Of a stretch of DNA of 64,000 bases, positions 12,505-24,129 are shown piece by piece. The DNA lies in the NCBI GenBank assembly GCA_029582155.1, contig CM055899.1, forward strand, positions 73,712,886-73,776,885. The letters run 5' to 3'. The position numbers were made by a program, and so were the translations under genes. Below the pieces are notes generated by a model. That model was not told the origin of the DNA, made no database searches, and saw nothing but the letters and a program-made list of their open reading frames with translations. Position 1 is the stretch's first letter, and every line of letters begins with the position of its first letter. The DNA is from Panopea generosa (taxonomy: Eukaryota > Mollusca > Bivalvia > Adapedonta > Hiatellidae).

Positions 12505-13520
12505 CCTAAATCAAACGTGGCTTAACGGTTCTATGGACATCTCTGTCAAACATGTTTTCTTCTTTAATATAGTAATTTGGACAAAATCCATTTTCCACAA
12601 AATTAAGCTAAACAATTAAACATAACCGTACGCATGAAAATAAGTTTTCAGGCCTCCATATACTGACTGCTGTATTCTCTATAACGTGGAATATACATGT
12701 TTTACAATGATAAGAGTTAACTGACTTTCCCAGTTCACGTTCTATCAGATCTTGTTTGATCATTTTCAGTATGATGTTACACTTGTGTTGTACAGTATTA
12801 AAACTAAACATGAGTTGTCTCTCCTGTAGACAGAACGATAATCTCCATTCTAAATGATTCTCTGCACTGGCCGGATGTCCTACGCCTACAAGAAAACAGC
12901 CAGACGTTTTCATTTGTCTTGATGGTCAACCGTGTGATCGTAATCGTCTTATCCTCTCACTGCCATATTCCGGTACCGATGTACATCTGTATGCATGTAC
13001 ATAATCAAGAGACCGAAACTGATATGTTTCTGCTCGTCCATTTCTTTCCAGATTACCATACCGACCACATAAAAGACAGTTGTCTCCTGCATACTCGTCC
13101 AGTACAGTCGAAATCAACATATGGATTATTAATTATATCCGTGTTATATATTGTATGTGGTATTACATTACCAATCACCTGAAGTTTTACATAATTATCC
13201 TGGTTGTGTGTGACCATCACGGACCATGAGGTATGAGCGAGCGTGACCAGCAGCGTCATCAATATTCTCTATCACAGGATAAGTATCGATACATATTAAA
13301 CAATCTGTATCTGAGTAAAGACCCGGTGTGGTTGTTCCTTCCCAGAAGCTACCGAATATAAACATGGACCCGTACCACTGATTTAGATGAAGCGTCATCG
13401 TATGAATTACCTCACAAGTAGTCGCAGTCGTCTGATGTAACTTCCGCATTGCCTCAGATCCACCTTCATGTTCGAGAATGTCATATAGTTTCTTTGAAAA
13501 TTACGGATGTCGTCAGACAT
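12505..13520 (-). pseudogene. Mab-21/cGAS-like nucleotidyltransferase gene, frameshifted
   Basis: Members of the Mab-21 family include cGAS and cGAS-like receptors, which sense nucleic acids and make cyclic dinucleotides. They are strongly expanded in bivalves. On the minus strand an ATG at 13520-13518 opens 'MSDDIRNFQRN'. 13449-13195 then carries 'FIFGSFWEGTTTPGLYSDTD', which holds the GS signature and acidic metal-binding residues of the nucleotidyltransferase. The trace continues in other frames as 'YVKLQV' (about 13180) and 'GRAETYQF...DYVHAYRC' (about 13030-12970). 12913-12608 holds the hallmark 'EWRLSFCLQERQLMFSFN' and 'SYHCKTCIFHVIENTAVSIW'. After another frameshift comes 'NGFCPNYYIKEENMF' (about 12585-12540). 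The domain order is that of the family, but at least four frameshifts break it. These could be decay or partly assembly error. The AAT microsatellite begins about 10 bp upstream of the ATG. Confidence 0.85.
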
Positions 13521-13530
13521 GGTTGTAACT

Positions 13531-13571
<41 letters not shown>

Positions 13572-13950
13572 TATAAAAATAATAATAATATAAATTCTAA
13601 TAATAATAATGATAAAAATAATGATAATAATGACAATAATAATTATAATAATAATGATAACGATAATAACAATATTACCACTATAACTAATAATAACAAG
13701 AACAACAACAATGATAATAATAACAACAACACTATAATAATAATATTAATAATGATAATAATGATAAATAAAAATAGTAATAACAACAATAATTATCATC
13801 ACCATGATAATAATAATTTCAATAACACATGTACATAATAATGTGAATAATAATAACAGGGGCAATTATAAAATAATATTTGCAAAAATAATGATAAACA
13901 TTAAAAGTTCACTAACAAACAGTATAATAATAATTAATATTATTTATTAT
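13531..13950. repeat. AAT/ATAAC-rich microsatellite
   Basis: A near-perfect (AAT)n core at 13531-13575, then several hundred bases of degenerate AAT/AAC/GAT triplets. The Asn-rich 129-codon frame across it is a translation of the repeat and not a gene. Confidence 0.9.
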
Positions 13951-14430
13951 GTTCTATAATATGTTAAAGTAGCAGTGACAGGTTAATGTCTCGTCGAAAT
14001 ATTACGGAATAATAGCAATAATAACAGCGTTACTATTACAACTTTGTTTATAGAAGCTTTCCACATATTAACCTTTATAGAAAATGTACGATTGACCTTT
14101 CCACATTTCGACCTTAAAACAAAAGGTTGAAACATGACTGTAAGGAAAATCATGCAGCAACTGGACGAAAATGGGTTCGAACTTGCAATTTCGGTGTCTG
14201 TAGATAGAACTGATTACCAGACACACCAGTTATTTAAACCATTAGCATAATAAATAGAACTAAGATACAGTTAAACTAGTTTGTCGTCGTATTTGTGATG
14301 CAACTATTATTATTAATCAGTCGACACAGTGTTACATGTACAATGCCGTTGAAATACACGTACCACAAGGAGCACACATCAGTCAAAATACACTTGTTAC
14401 TTACAAAAAATATTTATAAATTAATCATTT
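13950..14430. other. No recognised gene; weak tRNA-like trace on minus strand
   Basis: Near 14160-14235 the minus strand has a B-box-like 'GCAAGTTCGAACCC' but only a poor A box. It could be a worn SINE head. Nothing else is seen. Confidence 0.3.
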
Positions 14431-14730
14431 ATTCTAACACTTCCTGCCAAATTTCATCAACATACGTTGAACAACTTAGGAGCTTTGTGGACAAGATTTT
14501 CATTTTCAAAATATCTAAGGGACACAGTGCTCTTAAAACCTTCGAGCCGGTACTAGGCATCAATACCCACAACTATACTTAATACTCATACTGTTTACAA
14601 GGTTTCATCAAAATCCAGTAAACGATTATTGGTTTTGTATATCAAATTTTAAAGAGGCCATGACTCTCATCCAATATCCAGAATGCACCGCGGTGATATG
14701 CACCCCTATATATCCCTGACATATTTATAT
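14430..14730. repeat. Probable dispersed repeat ('atttcatcaa' type)
   Basis: The sequence 'gccaaatttcatcaacat' followed by 'ctttgtggacaagattttc' and a second 'gtttcatcaaaatcc' resembles a mollusc intergenic repeat style with internal duplication. Recognition is from memory and weak. Confidence 0.3.
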
Positions 14731-17225
14731 TTGTAGAGTTTTACTGTAGTTACAGAAACATATTTTTTTTCATTTAGTAATACATTCATAGTGTAATAAT
14801 TATTTTGATGCGGAAACGTATATGAATGGATTTCAACATTTACGTGAGTCCTTAAAGAGCATTTTTTGAAAAACGGTGATAGCGCAGTGGATAGATAGTG
14901 TTTAACGATTGACCTTACAGATTACCAGTATTCGTCTGTACATTCATCATCAAAATAGTCAGTTAGCCTTACAATATAACTAATCATGTCTCTGTAACTT
15001 ATTTGTATTATTATACTTGATGTTTCGAAAAAACAAAATGTATTTCCATCATATTTTCTTTTTTAAATATTGAATTCAACTTTGATAAATCTTAATGTTT
15101 TGGATAGAATTAATCTGCCAAAAGGTAGTTTGATCAAAACTGGTTGGACGTGTATTTAATAGGTATTAATGTTATATATATTAAGAAAGTATTAACAACT
15201 GACCAGAAGAAACATTTTTTAACAAACAATTGTAATATTATTCGAAGGGGCAGGGCGGAGGGGTGCTCCACTGTACGTTTAATGACAATAAACATGGAGC
15301 GTGGATTTTCACAGCTACCCAAACTGAGTATTATTTCAAGCTCATTTACTAAATGTATTACAGTTTGCTCCGAACTTCAGAAAAGCCAGACCTGTGGTTC
15401 TCATAATTGACAGCCATGATATCCACGTTCCACTACCAGTCGTGGTGGTAGTCAGACATGACAATATTGTTTTGGAATCCAGTCCTGTTTAAGTGAAAAA
15501 TTTACGTTTCTGTACATATGATAAGCATACACGGTATTATGAATTTTATAGACGAATTAGTTGCCACTAAGCATTAATGCAATACTGTATATAACTACAG
15601 TAGTGTGCACACAAAATACTGTTAAATATTGTTTATTGATACACATGTTACTATATATAGTAACAAAAATGAGCATGTTTTAAGCCGGCTATTGCCTTCA
15701 CGCGCTGATTATCACTTATAATCACGTGCGCGTGAAACCAATGGCCACGTAAAACGTTATCATTGTCAGTTTGTTTTCAACATTTCGGTTTATTCTTTGA
15801 TGGATAAAAAGTAATTGTTCTTCTTTAAAGAAAATCGCTGATACGGTATTAAGTGTCTGTGTTCATTATTTTATTATTTCCAATCTGTTTCTAATGTAAA
15901 CAAATCAAGGGAAGCAACTGCATAGCGACCTACATTTGAAACTGAAAAACAAATATATATCTTAAACTACGACGTCAACGTCACAATGACGTAAATGCTC
16001 AGTTGGTTATATTAAATTTTAACAATCTGAACGTCGTGTTTTTAAGACGTGTCATATCGGTTTCTTTTTGTTTTAAATTTAAATTATTTTTTTTATTATT
16101 TTTCTTTCATTATATACACGGTTGAAATATAAATAAAGTATGTGTGCATATAATTTGAAGCACGTGTAATAAACAGGTTAATTAATGGACATCATGAGCA
16201 TTACCTTGTAGTGGTAACAGTCCCGTCGAAAGTAATTACACCCTTTGAGCGGCGCCATACCGACGTTGACGTTTGCTTTAAAGCTTTTTTTTTAACATAG
16301 GAAAGGGTGAAAGAATTGAATTGTGTAACAATTCTACTTTGCATTTTGTCTAAATAGCTCACAATCATTGTACAGTATATTGTATGAAATCACATAACAA
16401 AATAAAAAAAATCGCTTGGTTTGTTGTTGTTTTTTTTTTGTAATTTTAATTTGAACCTTTTTTTCAGATTTTAGCGTCATATTTCGAAAATCATTAAAAA
16501 GGTAAGATAAAAATCGGCTGTTATGACTACATCGAAAGTCATGAGAAACCACAACAATGTCTGTCATTAATAAACAAGTTATTTAGTATTTTTAAACAAA
16601 CCACCTTCCGATACTGGTTTAATGTGCTTTGATAAGTACTGACACATATATGTATATTTCTGTAATATATTATGATTCATAAATAATATTTCAGTTTAGA
16701 TTACACAATGTAAATGTTGGAATGCATTACACTAATTGTGGACTAAATAAAACGATTGATGAATATGGTGTTGATTGTAAAATATATAATGTTGTTTAAG
16801 TTTTATGATTGAAACTTAATTGTCATGTTAAAATCACATCCTTGAATGAAATACATACAAAATTTGTCGAAATAGAGTGTTGTTTTTTCGTATAAAATTT
16901 TTTTTATGTCTATTGTTTCGAATCAGTTTGGTTATAATAAAAATAATGGAAACGCAAACAATATCTATGTTTATACATTAAACTTAGCTTTTATAAATAT
17001 TGCCTGAAACTATTTTGAATGTGGTTTCCGTCATATTTTCTTTAACCTTCCATACGTGCACCGTATATAACTTTTAAAACCATCTGGTAAATAAGTGAAA
17101 ACAATTATAACAGTGACAATACGTGAAGGCATTAACTAAAACACATCGGGGCAAATTCACATTCGCTGATGAACGTGTACGTCATCCAAATCATATTAAC
17201 TGGAAAACATGACCTGCTCAAATAT
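14730..17225. other. No recognised gene
   Basis: About 2.5 kb of AT-rich DNA. The only structure noted is a perfect 20-bp palindrome at 15646-15665. The short overlapping frames around 15134-15410 lack motifs. Confidence 0.4.
15646..15665. other. Perfect 20-bp palindrome
   Basis: TGTTACTATATATAGTAACA equals its own reverse complement. Its role is unknown. It could be a chance product of AT-rich sequence. Confidence 0.6.
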
Positions 17226-17229
17226 GAAT

Positions 17230-17830
17230 GCAACAGGACGAGAAAAATATGCAGCCAGTCCGTGACTCGAACCGGGACCCTTCGCTTACAGGGTGAATGC
17301 TCTACCGACTGAGCTAACCGGACCGCTTACATACATTCTCTCCTAGTAGGTTATGTATATACTGTGATATATTCCCTCATTAATTTGGAATTCGTCAACG
17401 AATTTCCATAGAGAGCAGAGAATCATGTGAATGTTTCTTTGAATGTATATGTCACAACCCCACGTTTGGCGCCAATGTAACAGGACGAGAAAACCATGCA
17501 GCCAGTCCGGGACTCAACCCCGGGACACTTTGCTTACAGGGCGAATGCTCTACCAAGTAAGTTAACCGGACCGCTTAAATACATTCTTACTAGTACAAAC
17601 TGTTATATATTCCATCACGAATTTGGAATTTGTCCCTGAATTTCCATAGAAACCAGAGAATCATGTGAATGTTTCTCGAAATATATATGTCACTATCCCA
17701 CGTTGGGCGCCAATGTAACAGGGCGAGAAAAATATGCAGCCAGTGCGGGACTCGACAAATGCTCTACCGACTGAGCTAACCGGACCGCTTACATACATTT
17801 CCCGCTTAGTAGGTTACATATACACTGTGA
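17230..17830 (-). mobile_element. Tandem tRNA-like / PBS-like repeat (three units, about 240 bp each)
   Basis: Three tRNA-like modules on the minus strand (17255-17325, 17502-17572, 17740-17786, the last internally deleted) share 'TTAGCTCAGTCGGTAGAGC' (A box and D arm; worn in the middle copy) and, in the best copy, 'CCCGGTTCGAGTC' (B box). In the minus direction each module runs into 'tctcgtcctgtt'. In units 2 and 3 this leads to 'TGTTACATTGGCGCC' and then 'AACGTGGG' or a one-base variant. That junction is the usual pattern of an LTR 3' end (...ACA) followed by a primer-binding site. A 5' segment with 'cacatgattctct' links the units. It may be a SINE amplified in tandem, or LTR remnants that carry a Pol III promoter. 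Confidence 0.6.
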
Positions 17831-18530
17831 CATGAAAATAAGAAAGTAAAACTCTGAGAAAAAAGCACTTACTGGTCTTATTTACATGTACACAATTAAA
17901 TTATGAACAACGTTTTGGATTTTCAGCTGTACAGTCGTTATCTTTTAAAAGTAAACACTCATTGGGAAATACCTGAAATACCTGAAACTGTCAGAAAGTA
18001 AACAGGCATGCTTTATGAAATCTGGATTTCCCATTTTAACATACACTTAATCAGCATACTTGACAACATTTGATATTAAGCATATGTCTCAGTGCAGTAT
18101 TATCGTCCCGAATAGTTTTGATATGTTTACAGAAATAGAGGTTAGGAAACGTGACTTTAATCATGTCTACATGTGTGTCCTTTATAGATCGAAAGTTACT
18201 TCTAGGGTTTGTTTGCAAATACTCTTACACTCCCATAAGCTTTCGACTATATTACATCTAAGACAATCTATTTATGTTTGGTCGATGCACTGTTGAAAAA
18301 ATGTCCAAATTAATCAACACAAACACCTATTTCCATGTTCCGCATAGATACAGCTTAGCGTCACAACCCAAGAGCATATATAACGTAATCTTAAATTCCA
18401 ATTTTACATTTGACACCTTGATGAAAAATCGTAGATCTGCCAAGGACCGCACAGTCTTACGGTCGGTTTTGGTAGTTTGCCTCAATAATTATTTGAGACG
18501 TTCTATGTAATTTTGGAAATAGATTGATTG
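17830..18530. other. Unrecognised DNA with a short dispersed match
   Basis: The stretch 'catttgatattaagcata' near 18066 resembles 'caatttgatattaaacata' near 22365, so a worn dispersed repeat is likely. No coding motif is present in the two overlapping frames here. Confidence 0.3.
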
Positions 18531-18775
18531 ATTGACTGAATATTTAGCGTCATTTTTATGCCATCGAGGACTAACAGATGATCAGTTAACGTAACCACTG
18601 TTTCCTGGGATTAACCAGTACTCGAGCACACCCCATCTCCGCGAGTAACTGATAACTTTCCCACTTGAATCAGTGGTGAGAGACGAATGATAATGAGACA
18701 CAATGTCGTATATCAGCCATCACGGAGACTGTTGCCGTGCGGGGGGATTCGAACTGACGACCCCTGGATTTGGAA
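18530..18775 (-). mobile_element. tRNA-derived SINE, family A (5'-truncated)
   Basis: On the minus strand the copy starts inside the tRNA-like head ('GGGGTCGTCAGTTCGAATCC') and continues with 'gtctctcaccactgattcaa' and 'cggagatggggtgtgctcga'. This is the same body as at 1-238. Confidence 0.65.
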
Positions 18776-18789
18776 ATAATGATACTTGA

Positions 18790-19520
18790 TTAAAAGAAAC
18801 TAGTGTAATTCATGACCGCCATTCTGTGACCGTCCAGAACTACGTCTTGTTTCAAACAGATGTGTTGGGTAAAGGTGAAACATAATATAAGTAATATGAA
18901 TATTTTCATGACGTTACATTTCATTGGAATGATAAATATCAAGTATTTCAGAAAATGATCACAGGTTTATATTATATTGAATGTTTTATTGCCAATAAAC
19001 ATGTGTCAGTGGTTCAGTATTGCCGAACATTAACACAGACAGCTATCAGCATGTATTACTCTACATGCTATCATTCCCGACATAAGGCACACGTAGACTG
19101 AATGATATTATAAAACACTGAAAGAAAAGCTAGAAATGTATTCTAAACAAATAAATCTAAGGCTAACACGTTTTATTTAGCTAGTGGAGCCACGTCCCAA
19201 AAGGTACGTCCAAAAGGGTTCTTCGTCCTTTCTGCACAAACCCAAGTTTCCGATAGACGGCTGAAACTTAGTCTAGAGATAATAATGTCAATGTATCATT
19301 GGGACAAGCCTGAGTCTCTGATAAACTAATATAATATAGCATTATACGTCAATTGAATTTTTATAAGTCAACTGTATTAATTCTGCCCGGATATATAACT
19401 ACCAGCACAATTACACTTGTGCGGCGAATGGGGCGTAGAAGCAGAAGAGCGTGAATTAAAAATCAGAGAGCGCCATTGTTATTTGTTTTACCCATGCAAC
19501 CTATTATAAGATGTTGAAAA
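18790..19520. other. No recognised feature
   Basis: AT-rich DNA with no domain, tRNA boxes or tandem pattern. Confidence 0.4.
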
Positions 19521-19524
19521 ATAT

Positions 19525-21335
19525 GATATTTATATAATCTATCAGTGTGCAACTGGTGAAAAGATGTTAAAACTGGGATACGATTTATCAGCGTGCAAAT
19601 GCATAGCTGTCAATGCTCAAATGAACCTTAGAGTGATTTTTTATTCCTATATCGTCTGCAGTGTGTTCTGGGGTGTTTTCTACACTAGCAGACGACGCAA
19701 TGATGTTTACATTGACATCGGGTAACGATTATTATGTGTTAGTATATTATATACTAACACCGTTTCCGGTGGCTAACATTACGTCAGATGCAACTTATAC
19801 ACGAACCAATGTTTTTACCGATTTATTCATAAAACCATAGTATTTATTTTCGTGAATTTTGTTTTAATTGAAATGCGTGAGAAATTACATAGTCAGCGTG
19901 AAACCGTGATTTCATTGCCAAAATTGTGAGACTCACGGCGAAACCGTGAGACTTGTCAGGTATGCAACTGATGATAAGATGTTAAAAATGGGATAGTTAT
20001 AAGATTTATCAGTGTGCTACTAGTGAAAAAATGTTAAAAATGGGTTAGTAATATGATCTATCAGTGTGCAACTGATGATAAGATGTTTAAAATGGGATAG
20101 ATATTTGATCTATCAGTGCGCAACTGGTGATAAGATGTTAAAATTGGATAGTTATAAGATCTATCAGTTTGCAAACTGGTGATAAGATGTTAAAAATGGG
20201 ATAGATATTTGTTCTAACAGTGCGCAACTGGTGATAAATGTTAAAATGGGATATATATATGACCTATCAGTGCGCAACTGGTGATAAGATGTTAAAAAAA
20301 GGATAGCTATAAGATCTATCAGTGCGCAACTGGTGATAAGATGTTAAAAATGGGATAGTTATATGATCTATCAGTGCGCAACTGGTGATAAGATGTTAAA
20401 ATGGGATAGTAATAAGATCTATCAGTGCGCAACTGGTGATAAGATGTTAAAATGGGATAGTTATATAATCTATCAGTGCGCAAATGGTGATAAGATGTTA
20501 AAAATGAGATAGTGAGATAGTTATAAGATCTATCAGTGCGCAACTGGTGATAAGATGTTAATAATGAGATAGTTATGAGATCTATCAATGCGCAACTGGT
20601 GATAAGATGCTAAAAATGGGATGGTTATATGATCTATCAGTGCGCAACTGGTGATAAGATGTTAAAAATGGGATGGTTATATGATCTATCAGTGCGCGAC
20701 TAGTGATAAGATGTTAAAAATGGGATAGATATATGATCTATCAGTGCGCAACTGGTGATTAGTTGTTAAAAATGGGATAGTTATATGATCTATCAGTGCG
20801 CAACTGGTGATAAGATGTTAAAAATGGGATAGTTACAAGATCTATCGGTGCGCAACTGGTGATAAGATGTTGAAAATGGGATGGTTACAAGATCTATCAG
20901 TGCGCAACTGGTGATAAGATGTTGAAAATGGGATGGTTACAAGATCTATCAGTGTGCAACTGGTGATAAGATGTTGAAAATGGGATGGTTACAAGATCTA
21001 TCATTGCGCAACTGGTGATAAGATGTTAAAAAATGGGATGGTTACATGTTCTATCAGTACGCAACTGGTGTTAAGATGTTAAAAATGGGATGGTTACATG
21101 TTCTTTCAGTGCGCAACTGGTGATATGCTTTTAAAAATGGGATGGTTACATGATCTATCAGTGCGCAACTAGTGAAAAGATGTTAAAAATGGGATGGTTA
21201 TATGATCTATCAGTGCGCAACTGGTGATAAGATGTTAAAAATAGGATAGTTATATGATCTATCAGTGTGCAACTGGTGATAAGATGTTTAAAATGGGATA
21301 GTTATAAGATCTATCAGTGCGCAACTGGTGACAAG
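19525..21335. repeat. Minisatellite, 52-bp unit
   Basis: The unit is 'ctatcagtgcgcaactggtg' + 'ataagatgttaaaaatggga' + 'tagttatatgat'. Two diverged units occur near 19525-19610. After unrelated DNA that includes a palindrome (19736-19760), the array runs almost continuously from about 19965 to 21335, some 26 units. Late units (20860-21190) share 'ggatggttacaagat', a local variant block. An 89-codon minus frame across the array is not a gene. Confidence 0.9.
19736..19760. other. Perfect 25-bp hairpin
   Basis: The arms GTGTTAGTATAT and ATATACTAACAC are exact complements around one central base. It lies between the first stray minisatellite units and the main array. Confidence 0.7.
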
Positions 21336-21339
21336 AAAT

Positions 21340-22495
21340 TATGGTGAAATTGATCATGATATAATGAGTGTCAAATTGGTAGGTAATTGGCAGTTTGTAG
21401 TTGAGGATTTGAATTACCAACTACCGTCAATTGTACAGATCTTTGATCAATTACGCGAGTTGTCAAAAATTCCTATTCGAAGGCCACGAACTTCCTTAAA
21501 ACTTAACATGTTTGGATAAATATTGATGCGTGTGTGGACATGTGTATGATCTGAATATGCTGTACATAAATGAGATGTACATGTATGTACTGAATAAAAC
21601 GAATCGCTCTCGTTGGTGCGGATAGATGTATTAAAATGATTCTGGTTATGCAATATGTTTGTTTTATTTTATGATTGAAACATAATAGCCAACACCGGAG
21701 TTCTAATTTAACATTATATCCGTATAATACATTCCAAATACATCAAACCAGAAACGTAATATTATAAATAATAATTTTATGTAAACAATAGAGTTACGTT
21801 ATTAGTGCAATAACAGAACCATATGATAAAATTAATATCGATTTAAAGTAATTTGAATGTAACCGCTTTGTGTATACTATTATCATGTTTTGTTTATAGT
21901 TACCCGTCTGTGTGTCACATCGTGTACCTTTCATAATCAGATGATAAATAAATACAACATAGTTTGCAAAGATAACAGTTGTAAATAAAACGCATTATTT
22001 TTACCGCTTACGGGGGAATGAACAATTGAAGGACAACTTGCACGTGACATTCACAATCTTAATATTGAAATGTATTTGCTGTAATAAAAAAAAGTATAAA
22101 ACCGGCAAGTTTATACGATGAGATAACGATTAAGACAAAACTCAAAACATGTGCATGATAACAAGGACAAAGTTGGTGACCACCTGATATAAAACTAAAC
22201 TAATATCTATAAATAAAGTGATAATTTTCCACTATATTGGTTATGTTTCAAACGTGAACAATGTATTCATGTATTCTAAATGAAAGAAAGCAGCCATGTT
22301 GTTATTGAATGTGGTTTTCAAACTTCAAAATACCATCCAAATATATAATCAGCCTACTTCATACAATTTGATATTAAACATATGTTATCGCCCCTGAATA
22401 ATGGTGACCTGATAATAGAGATAGAAGTCAAGTCACGTGGTTTTACACGTTATCTTTATAGTGAATATATCATCTGATTTATAGATATACACAAT
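21340..22495. other. No recognised gene
   Basis: Short overlapping frames only (for example 21328-21519, which begins in the minisatellite). AT-rich background. Confidence 0.4.
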
Positions 22496-22497
22496 TA

Positions 22498-22501
22498 CCC
22501 C

Positions 22502-22532
<31 letters not shown>

Positions 22533-22552
22533 ACACCACACACACACACACT
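22498..22552. repeat. Poly-C tract followed by (CA)n
   Basis: A homopolymer C run adjoins a CA dinucleotide run. Such tracts are prone to assembly error. Confidence 0.9.
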
Positions 22553-22689
22553 AACACTCCATACCAACCCACGAAAGTATGACACAAGAATATTGACCCC
22601 TATCCTCCTTGACATATGGCGTAGCTTGCTGTGTAACATTTGGGCCTTTGCACGAGTATTATGATATATTTGTTGCATGTAAGTTCTGT

Positions 22690-23232
22690 ATTAAAGGGAT
22701 TATATCAGGAAATTATTTTTAAAATAGATGAAACGCATCTCATTATCATTAAGAATCTAAATCCAAATAGTTTGGTATGTCAAATCCACTAAAAACGTGA
22801 CATAATCGATTTATAAATTTGAAACGAAATATCCATTCTTAAAACAGACAGCTCTTAAATACTGCTTGACGTCATTCAGACTCGTTGTAAGATGAAACAA
22901 TTTTACTACGTGTAGACTTGTATCAAGGGCGGATTTACACTTTAAAAAACAACGGTGTACGCCTCTACCCCCCTCCCCCTTCCCCCCCCCCCCCCCCCCC
23001 GCCACTACTAAACTCCCATATTTGACTAAAATTCACTATGTTTCTGCTGAAATATGTGTGTCCGTTCAGATATTCAGATCTGAAATCCCGGATACTCCAC
23101 TGTGTATAACGGATACAATTGAAATTAAAATAAAAATCACATGACTCTTTTAATACGTTATCAAATATGATGCACTTATATGCGGGATATCTATATATAG
23201 TCTAACCTGGGCGCGTAGCCTAAGATAGTTTT
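22690..23232 (+). repeat. Dispersed repeat R1, interrupted by a SINE
   Basis: Segments 'attcttaaaacagacag', 'cgtcattcagactcg', 'ataacggatacaattgaaat' and 'gcgcgtagcctaagatag' match, in order, 31430-31665 (+) and 33712-33890 (-). After the SINE the match resumes at 23415 ('gatagcccaagatagaaaat'). A poly-C tract at about 22983-23000 lies inside it. Confidence 0.7.
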
Positions 23233-23428
23233 AGTTTAAATTAATTTATTTAAGCTCGATTGCGATGAAAACTCAGAGCTTATATGAACCGCTCCCGGGT
23301 CCGCTTCCTGGGTAGAACCAGTACTGAGTGTTTTTTTTATGAGAGGTACCGGGTCGAGCTTAGGATCGAACCCGCAACCTCTGGCGTGAGCGGCCAACAC
23401 TCTATCAATTAGACTATCGCCCGGCTTT
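23225..23428 (-). mobile_element. tRNA-derived SINE, family B, with target-site duplication
   Basis: The minus strand begins 'gccgggcgatagtctaattg' and carries the B box 'GGGTTCGATCC'. The body has 'ccggtacctctcat', 'cagtactggttctaccc' and 'agctctgagttttcatcg'. It is flanked by 'tagcctaagatag' and 'tagcccaagatag', a near-perfect 13-bp target-site duplication, and it sits inside repeat R1. Confidence 0.8.
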
Positions 23429-23485
23429 GATAGCCCAAGATAGAAAATCCTTTTTCAATATATTATTTTGACATGTTTATCGATT

Positions 23486-23705
23486 TAAGTTCGGAGAGAT
23501 ATAACTCAGTCGGTAAAGCACTTGTCTAATCAGCGAATGGTTTTGAGGGTCAAACTGACTTACTATTGTTCCCGTCCTGTTACATATATAAAGAAAGGTG
23601 AGCATCAACGCCTGGTTTAATCTAGCTATGTCCCTCTGACCAAATGAAACAGCTAAATCCACCTGATCTACATCACACTTGAGGCCCCTCTGTTCCACCA
23701 GGCCT
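23486..23705 (+). mobile_element. tRNA-derived SINE, another family
   Basis: The head 'taactcagtcggtaaagc' is an A box, followed by a degenerate B box 'GAGGGTCAAACTG'. The body runs to about 23705 ('cagctaaatccacctgatct', 'cccctctgttccacca'). The 3' limit is uncertain. Confidence 0.5.
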
Positions 23706-23914
23706 TATGCCGTCTATAGCATATACATGTATGTTTCCCTGGAAACCGGGTCTGATTCACACTCATTTTAATATGTATGTGTTGTATATTTATTGTTTTT
23801 TCAATTTCTGCATTTATTTTTGTAATTCACTGTGCACCAAACACTGCCCACGACATAGTATCTATCCCTCTTCGGTTCGTCATGACTCCTCTGCTTCTAC
23901 AATGTGCTTACACC

Positions 23915-24115
23915 GCAGTGATTATCTAGTGGTAAAGAGACCGCCTCACATGCAAAAATATTGGGTTCGATCCTCTAAAGGGTCATACCCGAAAAAATGA
24001 AAAATGGTACTAGAAGACTATTCCCTTGACGTTCAGAATTTAGAGGAAAGTTCTAGGTCTCTTAGGCCCGGTGTCAGTGTAATGTTTCAGGAAAATTGTA
24101 CATGAACGAGGTATG
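23915..24115 (+). mobile_element. tRNA-derived SINE with 'gtgtcagtgtaat' tail
   Basis: A-box-like 'ttatctagtggtaaagag' and B box 'GGGTTCGATCC', then a body with 'ctattcccttgacgttcaga', 'agaggaaagttctaggtctc' and 'ttaggcccggtgtcagtgt'. This body type is familiar from bivalve genomes (memory). The minisatellite starts directly downstream. Confidence 0.65.
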
Positions 24116-24129
24116 TCTCAAAAGTAATA

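Noticed and set aside
13449..13838. 129-codon Asn-rich frame
   Set aside because: It reads through the AAT microsatellite upstream of the Mab-21-like gene, on the opposite strand to it.
17160..17200. Hammerhead ribozyme-like CTGATGA near 17166
   Set aside because: The required GAAA box after stem II and the stem III/cleavage site are missing; other CTGATGA occurrences (4498, 54688, 62018 minus) fail likewise.
17255..17325. Genuine tRNA gene on minus
   Set aside because: The cloverleaf is partly plausible, but acceptor and T stem compete for the same bases, position 33 is not U, and decayed copies lie in tandem.
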